A stretch of 64,000 nt of DNA from Rhizobium sp. 007 (lineage in GTDB: Bacteria > Pseudomonadota > Alphaproteobacteria > Rhizobiales > Rhizobiaceae), in contig NZ_CP064188.1 in NCBI RefSeq assembly GCF_015353075.1, positions 1,736,001-1,800,000 of the forward strand, in the 5' to 3' direction. Numbering within the stretch: position 1 is the first letter of the stretch; each line of letters starts with the position of its first letter. Below the pieces are notes generated by a model. That model had not been told where the DNA came from, ran no database searches, and was given only the letters and a program-made list of their open reading frames with translations. The translations under genes and the position numbers were made by a program. Positions 17,161 to 25,470 of the stretch are shown in pieces.

Positions 17161-18066
17161 TCAGTTCCGCCTGTGCCGCGACAAGAAATCGATCAGCGCT
17201 GGATAGTAGTCTCCGGGATTTTCGTAAAAGGGCATGTGGCTGGCATTGGCAAAGACCTTGAGTTCGGCATTCGAAATGGCGAGCTTCATCTTCAGTGCGC
17301 AGGCCGGCGTCAGTTCGTCGTGCTCGCCCGTGGTGATCAGTGTCGGCACGGTGATGCGCGGCAGGTCGGGAATACGGCTCCAATCCTTGAGGTTGCCGAT
17401 ATAGAGGAATTCGTTTGGTCCCTGCATCGTGCCATATGGCCCCAAGTTCCAGTCGTTGAGCGACCGGCGCACCGGCGCCGGCCATTCCGGCAACCGGCAG
17501 ACGTGGCGGTAGTTCAATATAGTGATGGCTGCGAGATATTCCGGGTGGTCGTAGGTGCCCTGCGCCTCGTGCTTCTGCATCATGGCAACCGTCTCGGGGC
17601 CGAGCGCCGCGCGCAACCGCTCCAGCTCGGTAATGAGATGGGGCATGTCCGCGACCGTATCTTCGAGGATCAGCGTCTGCAGGTTTTGAGGGTAAGTGAG
17701 CGCATAGTCGATTGCCAGCCAACCGCCCCAGGAATGGCCGAGCATGTGCACCTTGCCGAGCCCCAGCGCCTTGCGCACCGTCTCCGTCTCCTCGACATAG
17801 CGCCCGATCGTCCACAGCGCCGGACTGGTCGGGCGGTCTGAAGCGCCCGTGCCGAGCTGGTCGAAGGCCACCACGCGATAGCCTCTGTCGATAAGACAGG
17901 AATGCGCATCGCGCAGATAGTCACAGGGCAGTCCCGGCCCGCCGTTCAGGCAAAAGATCGTCTCGGGGCCGGAGCCGAAGCTATAGGCGACGACCTTATA
18001 GCCATCGACTCCGATTTGGTGTCGCGCCTCGGGTTCGATTTCACGCCACATTGACCACTCCGGCAA
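17161..18066 (-). CDS. Proline iminopeptidase-like alpha/beta hydrolase (first copy)
   Basis: The 301-residue hydrolase belongs to the proline iminopeptidase family (peptidase S33). It has the oxyanion motif NGGPGLPCDYL (His-Gly-Gly-Pro in most members, Asn here), the nucleophile elbow GHSWGG, GEHDELTP with the acid, and the catalytic His in NASHMPF. No signal peptide is present. The start is uncertain: TTG 18066 has AAGGAGA six bases upstream; ATG 18051 has GGAG at a similar distance. It leads the peptide-transporter operon and is divergent from a LuxR solo. That layout is typical of plant-associated LuxR/pip loci, where the enzyme may act on an amide or peptide signal. Confidence 0.88.
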   Translation of the reverse strand: MPEWSMWREIEPEARHQIGVDGYKVVAYSFGSGPETIFCLNGGPGLPCDYLRDAHSCLIDRGYRVVAFDQLGTGASDRPTSPALWTIGRYVEETETVRKALGLGKVHMLGHSWGGWLAIDYALTYPQNLQTLILEDTVADMPHLITELERLRAALGPETVAMMQKHEAQGTYDHPEYLAAITILNYRHVCRLPEWPAPVRRSLNDWNLGPYGTMQGPNEFLYIGNLKDWSRIPDLPRITVPTLITTGEHDELTPACALKMKLAISNAELKVFANASHMPFYENPGDYYPALIDFLSRHRRN

Positions 18067-18077
18067 AGATTCTCCTT

Positions 18078-18092
18078 GCTCAATATTTGAGC
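18078..18092. promoter_or_regulatory. Palindrome next to the first pip start
   Basis: GCTCAA-TAT-TTGAGC is a perfect 15-base dyad just upstream of the ribosome binding site of the first proline iminopeptidase gene. At 12 bases from the TTG it would lie in the mRNA leader or at the transcription start, so it may be a repressor site or a leader hairpin. Confidence 0.35.
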
Positions 18093-18130
18093 ATGTCTAA
18101 ATTTTTATCTCAAACGACGGTCCGCGCCAG

Positions 18131-18146
18131 CTATAAGAAGTGATAG
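18131..18146. promoter_or_regulatory. lux-box-like dyad 1 (between first pip and luxR)
   Basis: CTATAAGAAGTGATAG has CTAT/ATAG ends and is 13/16 identical to a second site at 18949-18964. It lies 33 bases before the luxR ATG and 65 bases before the first pip start, a position that could control both divergent genes. Binding by the LuxR protein is inferred from placement, size and repetition. Confidence 0.5.
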
Positions 18147-18178
18147 GGTCGCCAGGGAATACGAGCCGGAGTCAGCCG

Positions 18179-18961
18179 ATGCTTGACGAAATCGAAACCA
18201 TCAGACGCCAGTTTACGGCTCATCAGACACTGGATGGCCGCATCGATCAGATCTTCGAGGCCATGAAGACAATCGGCTTCGAAGCGCTGATATATGACTA
18301 TACCCCGGTGGCTTACGATCTCGACGGCGCGATCATGATTCCGTCGCTGCTGAAGCTTCGCAACATTTGCGGCGACATGCATGACTACTGGTTCAACCGC
18401 GGCTACTTCCGCATCGACCCGGTGCAGCAGGTCGCGCTTCGCACCTCGACACCCTTCTTCTGGAGCTATGATGCCGACGCCGACACGCTGATCCGCCGTT
18501 TCATGACCGAGGACACCGCGCCCGTCGCCCGCTATCTGAGCGAAAGGGATATGTCGACCGGCGTGACGGTGCCCATTCATATGCCGCGCGGTGACTATGC
18601 CACAGTCACCGGCATCCGCTTCGGGGGCAACAAAGAATTCGAGCGGCACGCCCTGCGCTATATCGCCGATTTCAATCTGCTCGCCCATGTCTTCCATGAA
18701 GCGGCTTACAACCTCTTCGATGCCGACGTCTTCCATGTCGGCAAGGCCAGGCTGACGGAACGGGAGCGCGAATGCCTGCGGTATTCGGCCGAAGGATACT
18801 CGGCCAAGGAAATCTCGCGCATCATCGGTCGCTCCGTGCCAACGGTGGTCATGCATCTGACCGCCGCCGCCAAGAAGCTCGGCGCCAAGAACCGCACGCA
18901 GGCCGTGGTTCGCGCCACCCATTATCGCCTTCTGGAAGAGCGCTCATCCTATAACTTGTGA
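18179..18961 (+). CDS. LuxR solo of the plant-associated (OryR/XccR/PipR) type
   Basis: The protein of about 260 residues has an autoinducer-binding domain (to about residue 175) and a C-terminal LuxR helix-turn-helix (LTERERECLRYSAEGYSAKE, IGRSVPTVVMHLTAAAKKL). Aligned to TraR on the conserved Asp-Pro (FRIDPV), the usual Trp57 is Met and Tyr61 is Trp (GDMHDYWFNRGY). That is the signature of plant-associated LuxR solos that do not sense acyl-homoserine lactones but plant-derived compounds. No luxI gene is in the window. GGAG precedes ATG 18179. It is flanked on both sides by proline iminopeptidase genes and by a peptide ABC transporter, as in PipR-type loci. Confidence 0.88.
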   Translation: MLDEIETIRRQFTAHQTLDGRIDQIFEAMKTIGFEALIYDYTPVAYDLDGAIMIPSLLKLRNICGDMHDYWFNRGYFRIDPVQQVALRTSTPFFWSYDADADTLIRRFMTEDTAPVARYLSERDMSTGVTVPIHMPRGDYATVTGIRFGGNKEFERHALRYIADFNLLAHVFHEAAYNLFDADVFHVGKARLTERERECLRYSAEGYSAKEISRIIGRSVPTVVMHLTAAAKKLGAKNRTQAVVRATHYRLLEERSSYNL

Positions 18962-18964
18962 TAG
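18949..18964. promoter_or_regulatory. lux-box-like dyad 2 (overlapping the luxR stop, before second pip)
   Basis: CTATAACTTGTGATAG matches site 1 at 13 of 16 positions in direct orientation, differing only in the central three bases. It overlaps the luxR stop codon and lies about 115 bases before the second proline iminopeptidase start, a normal activator distance for that gene's promoter. Confidence 0.5.
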
Positions 18965-19078
18965 CTGCCGCGCTCTAAAGCACCACGCTATGCTTTCTCA
19001 ATTGCTCGCCGCAGCGTCGCGTGTCACTCGTGGCGCGCAAAGGCGGCTGTGACACTTCGAATCTGAATGGAGATCCAT

Positions 19079-19981
19079 GTGGCCGCAATTGCGTCGAAGG
19101 AAGCCTTTCTGCCCTTTCGCGAGTACCAGACCTGGTATCGCATCACCGGCTCGCTCGACAGCGGCAAGCTGCCGCTCGTTGTGGCCCATGGCGGTCCTGG
19201 CTGCACCCATGACTATGTGGATTCCTTCACCGGGATTACCGAGATCGACGGCCGCCCGGTCATTCACTACGACCAGCTTGGTAACGGCAATTCCACCCGC
19301 CTGCGGGAAAAAGGACCGGATTTCTGGACGCCGGCGCTCTTTCTGGAAGAGCTGGATGCGCTCCTGAAGCAGGTCGGCATTCACGACCGCTATGCCTTCC
19401 TCGGCCAGTCTTGGGGCGGCATGCTCGGCGCGGAACATGCCGTGCGCCGGCCGAGGGGCCTGAAGGCGCTCGTCATCGCCAATTCCCCAGCCAACATGCA
19501 TACCTGGGTTTCTGAAGCCAACCGGCTGCGCGAGGAACTGCCGCAGGAGGTGCAGGATAAGCTCTTAAAGCACGAGCAGGCCGGAACGATTACCGACCCC
19601 GAATATATCGCCGCCTCGCGCGTCTTCTATGATCGCCATGTCTGCCGCGTCGTACCCTGGCCGCCGGAAGTCGCCCGCACCTTCGCCATCATGGACGAAG
19701 ACAACACCGTCTACCGCAACATGAACGGCCCAACGGAGTTCCATGTCATTGGCACGATGAAGGATTGGACGATCGAAGATAGGCTGCCGCTCATCGAGGC
19801 CCCGACGCTGCTGATTTCGGGCAAGTTCGATGAGGCGACCCCGCTGGTCGTCAAGCCCTATGTCGACCGCATTGAGAGATGCGAATGGGTGCTCTTCGAG
19901 CAGTCGAGCCACATGCCGCATGTGGAAGAGAAGGCACTCTGCCTGGAGACGGTTTCGACTTTCTTGCGACGACACGATTGA
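19079..19981 (+). CDS. Proline iminopeptidase-like hydrolase (second copy)
   Basis: This protein of about 300 residues is from the same S33 family as the copy at 17161-18066. It has [14 protein letters not shown] (canonical His-Gly-Gly-Pro), YDQLGNGNS, the nucleophile elbow [14 protein letters not shown] and the final His in [11 protein letters not shown] prefer GTG 19079, with ATGGAGA six bases upstream, over ATG 19067, which has no ribosome binding site. Sequence differences from the first copy are wide, so this is an old duplication or separate recruitment, and the two may act on different substrates. It lies downstream of the LuxR gene, with lux-box-like dyad 2 in its promoter region. Confidence 0.88.
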   Translation: MAAIASKEAFLPFREYQTWYRITGSLDSGKLPLVVAHGGPGCTHDYVDSFTGITEIDGRPVIHYDQLGNGNSTRLREKGPDFWTPALFLEELDALLKQVGIHDRYAFLGQSWGGMLGAEHAVRRPRGLKALVIANSPANMHTWVSEANRLREELPQEVQDKLLKHEQAGTITDPEYIAASRVFYDRHVCRVVPWPPEVARTFAIMDEDNTVYRNMNGPTEFHVIGTMKDWTIEDRLPLIEAPTLLISGKFDEATPLVVKPYVDRIERCEWVLFEQSSHMPHVEEKALCLETVSTFLRRHD

Positions 19982-20198
19982 TTGACGCGAAGCAGGTTGC
20001 CGCAGACCCAGCGCCGGTGTGCTGGCAAGCTCCGGGCTCGCAGCACTTTTGGACAGCCTTGATCGCTTCGCAGGAGCGATTGCGGGCAGAAGCTGCGGCC
20101 CAGGACCGCGGTTTCTCTCGTCGGTTAGCCAGATGCTCCGGCGCAAACCCAGTCGCGGATCGTCCGTCCAGCCATGCGCGATGCGCACCGAGCGGTTG

Positions 20199-21170
20199 TT
20201 AGGCCGCCCTGAAGCGGTCAAAGGCGGTGAGACGCTTGATCGGTGGATCTGCGTCATCCCAGCGATAGACTTGCGTACGCAGATAGCGGAGTTCGTCATC
20301 GAGTGCGTCTTCCGCAACCTCGATCCACCAGGACTTCGGACGGCCGTCACTGCCATCCGACCAACGATAGCCGCGTGCTTTCAATTGATCCTTCATGTCG
20401 AAGGGGCTGTTTTCCGCAAAGATGCGGGCGCGTGATCGCTGGCTTGCTTCGTAGAGCTCGGCAAAAGGTGTTCGTCCCGATTCTCCACCACTCTCCGCGA
20501 GAACCTCAAGGAGAGCAAAGCAGTCATCAACCGCTCGGTGGCCCTCGTGAAAATAACCGGCCTGCCCAATCAGATAACCGAGCTTTGTTCCTTCAAAGCC
20601 GCGCGACGCCCAGTCGATTTCAGAGACTGAACAAGCCCAGGCTTTTCCGGCAAAGATTGGTGAAAAGGTCTCGCAGAACGGCCGGTCGAAGCCGGCATTG
20701 TGGGCAATTACGAGATCAGCAGGCTCGATGACGGCACGAACCTGATAAAGATCAATCATCTGGTCGGCCACCATGTCGTCGGAGATACCGGTGAGACGTG
20801 TGATCTCCTCCGGGATGGAAATGCTGGGCTGCTGAAGAGCGCTATAGACGCCGATGACATCGCCGATATTTCCCGTCTCATCGAATGTAAACGCAACCGC
20901 GCCAATCTCAATAATCTCGTCCTTGCGATGATTAAGGCCGGTTGTTTCAGTGTCGATGATCACGCCTTTCAGCGGAAATCCGGGTCGCGCAGCCGTGATC
21001 ACCAAACGTGGCTCGAGTTTTCTCAGGATACGGTAGCGGCCAGTCTCGTGGAGTTGCCGCACCATATCATCTTCGCTCAACGCAGCCGGAGAATGGCGCT
21101 TCGTCGATGAGCCTGCGCCCTTTGCAGGTGCTGCCCCGTTAGCATCAAACAGATCGAACTGCTGCGTCAT
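20199..21170 (-). CDS. 3'-5' exonuclease, DnaQ-like (DEDDh)
   Basis: In this 323-residue protein the DEDDh exonuclease core lies at about residues 68-235. It has Asp and Glu in IIDTETTGL, the second Asp in IAHNAGFDRPF, and the His-Asp pair in HRAVDDCFALL. It resembles the proofreading epsilon subunit and RNase T fold, but an N-terminal extension of 65 residues and a C-terminal extension of about 85 residues (AENSPFDMKDQLKARGYRWS) mark a separate family found on rhizobial accessory replicons. The C-terminal part looks like a small nucleic-acid or protein-binding module. A role in repair or RNA processing is possible. It stands alone, with no operon. Confidence 0.85.
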   Translation of the reverse strand: MTQQFDLFDANGAAPAKGAGSSTKRHSPAALSEDDMVRQLHETGRYRILRKLEPRLVITAARPGFPLKGVIIDTETTGLNHRKDEIIEIGAVAFTFDETGNIGDVIGVYSALQQPSISIPEEITRLTGISDDMVADQMIDLYQVRAVIEPADLVIAHNAGFDRPFCETFSPIFAGKAWACSVSEIDWASRGFEGTKLGYLIGQAGYFHEGHRAVDDCFALLEVLAESGGESGRTPFAELYEASQRSRARIFAENSPFDMKDQLKARGYRWSDGSDGRPKSWWIEVAEDALDDELRYLRTQVYRWDDADPPIKRLTAFDRFRAA

Positions 21171-21280
21171 TCGCTATCTCGGCCTAATTCTCAAATGGCT
21201 CTCCGGACTGCATCATCCGCCAAAGTCGCTATAAGACATCCGCTCGAACAAATCAGGAAGAAAGTTGAGGCCTGAAAAGA

Positions 21281-21847
21281 TCAGTGGCCGCTCCCGGCGC
21301 CCCTGTTGTCGTCGCGACCGAACAGCAGCGCCGACAGTACGCGTCGGAAGACAGCGGCGGGCCTGCGGCGGAGTTCATCTTCAACGGATCGCCGGGGCCG
21401 CAGGATAGAACCAAACAATCCCTGCGCCTGCTCAAGGAAGGGCGCTGCCCCGTTGCGCAGGAGGAAGACCACCTCGAGACGCAGCTCCGAAGCACCATCG
21501 AGCTCGGCATAGGGAAGCTGGTCGAGCCGGCAGGCGGCGTCCCTCTGCGCGAGCGATGCGATTCGCCAATGCGTGTTGTTGCGGTAGCTCGGCGCGCGCC
21601 AGTCGGCATCCCTCGCGTCTCGGCCGAAGTTGATGAAGCAGGCATTGCCATAGCGGCTCTTCTGGATCTCGACAAACGTCGTCGCGAACCAGCCGGTGCG
21701 ATGCCAGCGGACCCCTTTCCGGACAAAGCCTAGCGGCAGAAAGATATCATCCACCTCCTTCGTCAGAAGCTTCAGCGCCCGTTTGCGCGTCGTCGGATCG
21801 AGCGCAGCCTTCCATGCATTAATGGCATTTCTGTCGGCGTCCTCCAT
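21281..21847 (-). CDS. DUF4304-like hypothetical protein
   Basis: The cytoplasmic protein of about 188 residues contains LLTKEVDDIFLPLGFVRKG and WFATTFVEIQKSRYGNACFINFG. This matches what I know of the DUF4304 family (L-GF-+KG, then an aromatic strand reading -NI+). Function unknown. The start is unsure: ATG 21847 has no clear ribosome binding site and an upstream GTG at 21886 is in frame. A decayed relative lies at about 43560-43784. No partner genes are apparent. Confidence 0.6.
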   Translation of the reverse strand: MEDADRNAINAWKAALDPTTRKRALKLLTKEVDDIFLPLGFVRKGVRWHRTGWFATTFVEIQKSRYGNACFINFGRDARDADWRAPSYRNNTHWRIASLAQRDAACRLDQLPYAELDGASELRLEVVFLLRNGAAPFLEQAQGLFGSILRPRRSVEDELRRRPAAVFRRVLSALLFGRDDNRGAGSGH

Positions 21848-22068
21848 CGTTTTGTCGGTCTTTTCCACCTCTTGGCGTCCCCTCACTCGGGTCGAATGGC
21901 AGGGTCAGCAGACAGGAGGCGGGCGCGACGGTCAAGAGTTCGCTGCTCGTACGTGGTCGACGGCGGCTGATTTGGATCCTCTGCCGGGCGAGGCGCAATC
22001 GCGGTTCGCGAGGCGTCTTGATCGTGCTAGGATCAGGCCTTTCTACTAAAGGTATTCTTGCGTTGTTG

Positions 22069-22533
22069 ATGATGATGATGAACGGCAAATGTGTCGGCGG
22101 CGCGTACCCAACGATCCCGAGGTTATGTGGGGGCATTTTTCTGCTCGTTGCAAACGCGGCATTCGCCGAAACCTTCGTAGACACGAATGTCGTGTCTGTC
22201 GTTGAAGGCGGACACTGGCAAGAAGACGGCGTCGGCGAAGGAAGTTACCGCATCATCGTTGTGAACCAGGGCTTTGAGCACGTATCGTCGCGCGTCGTGG
22301 TGGAATGGAAATCAGTGCCGACTGAAACAGATGACGCCCAAATCGTCCATTCCGTGGAATTGGTTAAAGGTGGCTTCTACAGCATAGGCACGCCAGAAAT
22401 GACTTTTTCCAAGGACGGGGCACGCGTCGAGTTGAGGGGCACCGCTACCTACACGCCCGCCATGCCGGTCGTTTGTCGTTTCGGTCTATCTCCTGGCGGC
22501 AAAGTCGCCCGGATCAAAGGGTGTGAGGATTAA
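22069..22533 (+). CDS. Hypothetical secreted protein
   Basis: The protein has about 154 residues. A signal peptide ends near residue 33 (CGGIFLLVANAAFAET). The mature part is beta-rich, with a stretch reading SYRIIVVNQGFEHVSSRVVV. Two cysteines near the end (VVCRFGLSPGG, KGCED) could form a disulfide. I do not recognise a family. Four consecutive ATG codons (22069-22080) make the start ambiguous, and TTG 22018 with GAGG upstream is also in frame. It lies alone between the DUF4304-like gene and the XRE gene. Confidence 0.5.
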   Translation: MMMMNGKCVGGAYPTIPRLCGGIFLLVANAAFAETFVDTNVVSVVEGGHWQEDGVGEGSYRIIVVNQGFEHVSSRVVVEWKSVPTETDDAQIVHSVELVKGGFYSIGTPEMTFSKDGARVELRGTATYTPAMPVVCRFGLSPGGKVARIKGCED

Positions 22534-22719
22534 TGATCGGTCCTGCTTAAGCGGCGGAAACTACGTGAATGGCGGCCAGGCCACGTCAATTGCCCGGCTG
22601 TCGCCTCGCCTCCGGCCCAACCACCGCATCTTGCTGTTGTCGGTTTTCACAACTGAAGTGAACAGCAAGCCTACAACCGCCATGGGCCGGAAGCATCCTA
22701 TTCTTGGAATCCGTGAGTA

Positions 22720-23136
22720 TCAGTCGTCGCCTTCCAGCGACGCAAGCGACTTTACCAAACCCACGATCTTTTGCCGTATTCGGGCGTCTTTTACAGCAAG
22801 GAATGCGCGGTTTAGCGCGAGCCCCTCGGCGGTGGAAATAAAGCCCGTCAGATCGTCCATGCCCTTCACTAAACCTGATTCACTTTCATCCGCTCCGGCC
22901 ATTCCTTCGAAAAAGAATGAAACAGGCACGTTCAGACAGTCGGCAATGCCCTGAAGCCGGCTCGCCCCCACCCGGTTGCTTCCCTTCTCGTATTTCTGCA
23001 CCTGCTGAAATGTGACACTGACCCGTTCAGCAAGCGCTGACTGGCTCATGCCAAGCACCCGTCGTTGCATACGGATTCGCCTTCCGACTTCTATGTCGAC
23101 TGCACTTGGCTCCTTCGCATTAACGGCTTTATTCAT
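22720..23136 (-). CDS. XRE-family (Cro/C1-type) regulator
   Basis: In this protein of about 138 residues the helix-turn-helix lies at residues 15-70 (IEVGRRIRMQRRVLGMSQSA, LAERVSVTFQQVQKYEKG, SNRVGASRLQGIADCLNVPV). The C-terminal part ends in a helical segment (IRQKIVGLVKSLASLE), as in a family of rhizobial XRE regulators close to RepC-like and phage-derived repressors. AAAGGAAAG lies upstream of ATG 23136. The frame can extend to 23235 but without the family N-terminus. No obvious target is adjacent. Confidence 0.85.
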   Translation of the reverse strand: MNKAVNAKEPSAVDIEVGRRIRMQRRVLGMSQSALAERVSVTFQQVQKYEKGSNRVGASRLQGIADCLNVPVSFFFEGMAGADESESGLVKGMDDLTGFISTAEGLALNRAFLAVKDARIRQKIVGLVKSLASLEGDD

Positions 23137-23783
23137 GATCTTTCCTTTGCGCCTCAGGGAATTAAAATTGTGCCAGTGTGGAAACGTTGTCGATTGATCC
23201 AATCTAGCTAGTTCTTGAAGAGGTGTCCCTCCCAATCGCCCGATCCGTTCTCTTCAATGACAGGCGTGCCTTTCAATCCCGGCCTAATGTTCCGCCCTGT
23301 TCTGCGCCCAGGATAGCTGCGACCGGCGCGTGTGCGGTCAGAGCACACTGTCGGGCATCGATGAGGACATTCCCGAGCCCATCTCCGATGGGCCTTCCCT
23401 CGGCCAGTGGGGTGGTGACCGTTACGTCCGCCAAATGTACTACCCTTGGGTAATAGCGCTTCTCGTCGAAGACGCTATCATGGATTCATCAAATTCGTAC
23501 TGACGGCTGACCACGGATGTACTGGCAGCCGTCGTCGATTGATCAGGAAGGGCCGGTGCGCGTGTCGCCCGGCCCTTTCCTTTAGGATTGCGGCTGCCAG
23601 ATTTGCCACGGTCCTTCATGGAGATGGGCCTCAAATGCCGCGCCGAAACACCGTCAGGCCCGGTCGGGCAGGTGTAAAGAGCGAATATCAGACCAAAGTC
23701 CGACCGTTTCTCAGACTTCGTGCCGATACCACCTCTCGGCAGCTACAGTATGTTTGTACGCGAAAGGGTTGTGAGTTTTCGCT
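23137..23783. other. 647-base stretch without a recognised gene
   Basis: Short frames on both strands match nothing I know. A terminator-like hairpin at 23546-23583 is the only clear structure and would close a plus-strand transcript, possibly a small RNA. Confidence 0.4.
23546..23583 (+). terminator. Terminator-like hairpin, possible end of a small RNA
   Basis: AAGGGCCGG (23548-23556) pairs with CCGGCCCTT (23569-23577), flanked by GGA on the left and TCCTTT on the right. A strong stem with a T-rich end in the plus direction, and no convincing gene upstream, suggests a noncoding transcript in the preceding 100-150 bases. Confidence 0.4.
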
Positions 23784-23873
23784 ATGGCTAAAATCTTCGT
23801 TGTTGCGATGTCACTCGTGATGGTTGTTTTCTGGGGTTCCGTCGGCGTTCTGATGTACTCCCTGCTTACGTGA
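23784..23873 (+). CDS. Small membrane protein, 29 residues
   Basis: The frame ATG 23784 to TGA 23873 encodes a single hydrophobic helix: MAKIFVVAMSLVMVVFWGSV followed by GVLMYSLLT. Such one-helix proteins are often missed by gene finders. There is no strong ribosome binding site (GTGAG at a distance). It is credible because the whole product is one clean membrane segment, but conservation would have to confirm it. Confidence 0.4.
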   Translation: MAKIFVVAMSLVMVVFWGSVGVLMYSLLT

Positions 23874-24017
23874 AGGCGTTCTGCGAAACTCGTCCCTCCC
23901 GGCCGGGTCTTGATTCGATTGCTCGAGGAAAAGTTGACACCCGTTGGGTAGCCGAACCTCCAGCTGTGCCCTATAGTTTCCTTTCAGCAATGGAGGTTGC
24001 CTAAGGAGGGTTAGATT

Positions 24018-24110
24018 ATGAGCGATACCGCTGTTGGTTTCATGGTGGCAGCTGAACTGTCGGCCCTGTTCTGGGCCGCAGCGCTCATGGTGGCGTTATC
24101 GATCTCTTGA
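24018..24110 (+). CDS. Small membrane protein, 30 residues, strong ribosome binding site
   Basis: A perfect AAGGAGG lies nine bases before ATG 24018. The frame encodes a hydrophobic helix of 30 residues (MSDTAVGFMVAAELSALFWA, then AALMVALSIS) and stops at 24110. The strong initiation signal together with a clean membrane segment makes this a good small-protein candidate. Function unknown; the next recognised feature is the broken hipA. Confidence 0.5.
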   Translation: MSDTAVGFMVAAELSALFWAAALMVALSIS

Positions 24111-24497
24111 CGACGCACGGCCTCTTCATCTTTACCTTGGCTGTCGCGACTTCGATGAGAAGCATTTGCTATAGGTTTCGACCTTCTGGCTGGTCGGCAC
24201 ATACTCCCGCTTGTTGTAGTCTTCTCTCAGTCGCGAACTCCAGGCGGGCTGGCAAGGATCTGCAGACGAACTCGAGCCGCCCAGGCACACCGATATATAA
24301 CCGGTTCTTCCGAAGCGGCTGGCGACGCCCAGACCATGAGAGGCAAAGAGCGCCCCACGAACCCCGATACAGACACTGCAGAGTTCTGAACCATCGGTCT
24401 CTTTCGCGATGGTCCGACGCGCTCGAGACGCTCAGGCATCCGACATTTCTTCGTCGCCGACAAGGAGTGTCTTCCCAAGTCCTAGGGATTGCAAATC
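24111..24497. other. 387-base stretch before the hipA remnant
   Basis: No gene is recognised. The N-terminal half of hipA would be expected here if the gene were whole, but I find no trace of its kinase-fold start, so this part was replaced or has decayed beyond recognition. Confidence 0.35.
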
Positions 24498-25039
24498 CGC
24501 AGGCTCCATCAGGAGGATCTTTGCCAGCTCACCGGTCACTTCCCATCGCAGAAATATGAGAATGCGGCAGGTGGATCCGGCGCCACGCTACCGGCCGTCG
24601 CCGATCTCGTCTCTCCCGCAGAGCGCCTTGGGGGCTGCTGGACGCAGTGATGTTTAACGTGTTGATCTGCAAATCCGACTCCCAAGCGAAGAACTGCTCA
24701 GTCCTGATCGGTGCGGGCGGAACTGCAAAGCTTGCGCCCTACGATCTGATCTGCGCGGCAATCTACGACCGGGTAGATCAACACCTGCCGCAAAATATTG
24801 GCGGCAGCTTTCTCGCGGCGGATTTACATGGGAAGCAGTGGAAAGCGTTCGCCGAAGAGACTGGGCTGAGCCCGGCATCGACCGTAAAGCGCGTTGGCCA
24901 ACTTGCCGCCAAGGTCGATCAGGTCTGCGGAGATGTTCCCCAGCAGATCGTCACAGGAGGTGGTGATCCAGCCCGAGTACTGGAGCGGATCGTGCACGAG
25001 GGCCGCAAGAGATGCCGACGGACTTTGACGCAGCTTTAA
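24498..25039 (+). pseudogene. Truncated, frameshifted hipA (toxin kinase) remnant
   Basis: Two frames together read as the C-terminal half of HipA. In the first (from 24498) RRLHQEDLCQLTGHFPSQKY is followed by ENAAGGSGATLPAVADLV and stops at 24650. The second (from about 24630) reads LLDAVMFNVLICKSDSQAKN, then KLAPYDLICAAIY, to 25039. HipA kinases carry this RxHQEDFxQ block and the catalytic N-x-L-x-x-x-D-x-H-A-K-N block; here His is Gln. The shift probably lies in the G run near 24630. The N-terminal half and any hipB are missing, so the gene is dead. Confidence 0.7.
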
Positions 25040-25100
25040 GAGAGGCGGCGGAATTTCGATCGACTTGCACTTCGCCCGGCAATCGCGCTAAGCCTGCGTG

Positions 25101-25253
25101 ATGGACGACAATGTCATCAAGTTTCGCAAGCCCAGGCCGCCCCGTCAGCGAGATCCCCGTCTTCGCAAGATTCTCATTGTACTTGTCGTGCTTGTTTTGT
25201 TTGCGGTCGCCTGGCTCTATTTCGCATTCGTGGGTGCCCCGGTGGCTTCTTGA
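25101..25253 (+). CDS. Small membrane protein, 50 residues, rhizobial type
   Basis: The product begins MDDNVIKFRKPRPPRQRDPR, then a single helix ILIVLVVLVLFAVAWLYFAF, and ends VGAPVAS. A basic cytoplasmic N-terminus followed by one membrane segment fits a type of small protein (MDDNVI-F+-P-PP+) that I recall as common in Rhizobiaceae. No strong ribosome binding site is visible before ATG 25101. Function unknown. It stands between the hipA remnant and the sugar-acid regulon. Confidence 0.55.
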   Translation: MDDNVIKFRKPRPPRQRDPRLRKILIVLVVLVLFAVAWLYFAFVGAPVAS

Positions 25254-25470
25254 GGCTGCCGCAAGCTTCGAAGGGGCACTGGCTGCGGTGATCTTCAGGG
25301 GGCAGGTTTGTCGACATGAGGCGATGAGCGGTCGGTTGCACCACCGGACTGCTTTAGCAACCTCCAAAGTCGTTCGGGGCGTAACAAGCAGCTTCAACGG
25401 CGGTGTGCGAGACAAATGCACCAGCAAAATCGCCTTGAAAGGTTCGACCTGAAAACCGTCGTGTTCGATT

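Noticed and set aside
18179..18961. Acyl-homoserine lactone quorum sensing
   Set aside because: There is no luxI-type synthase in the window, and the two key ligand-pocket residues are changed to the plant-associated pattern.
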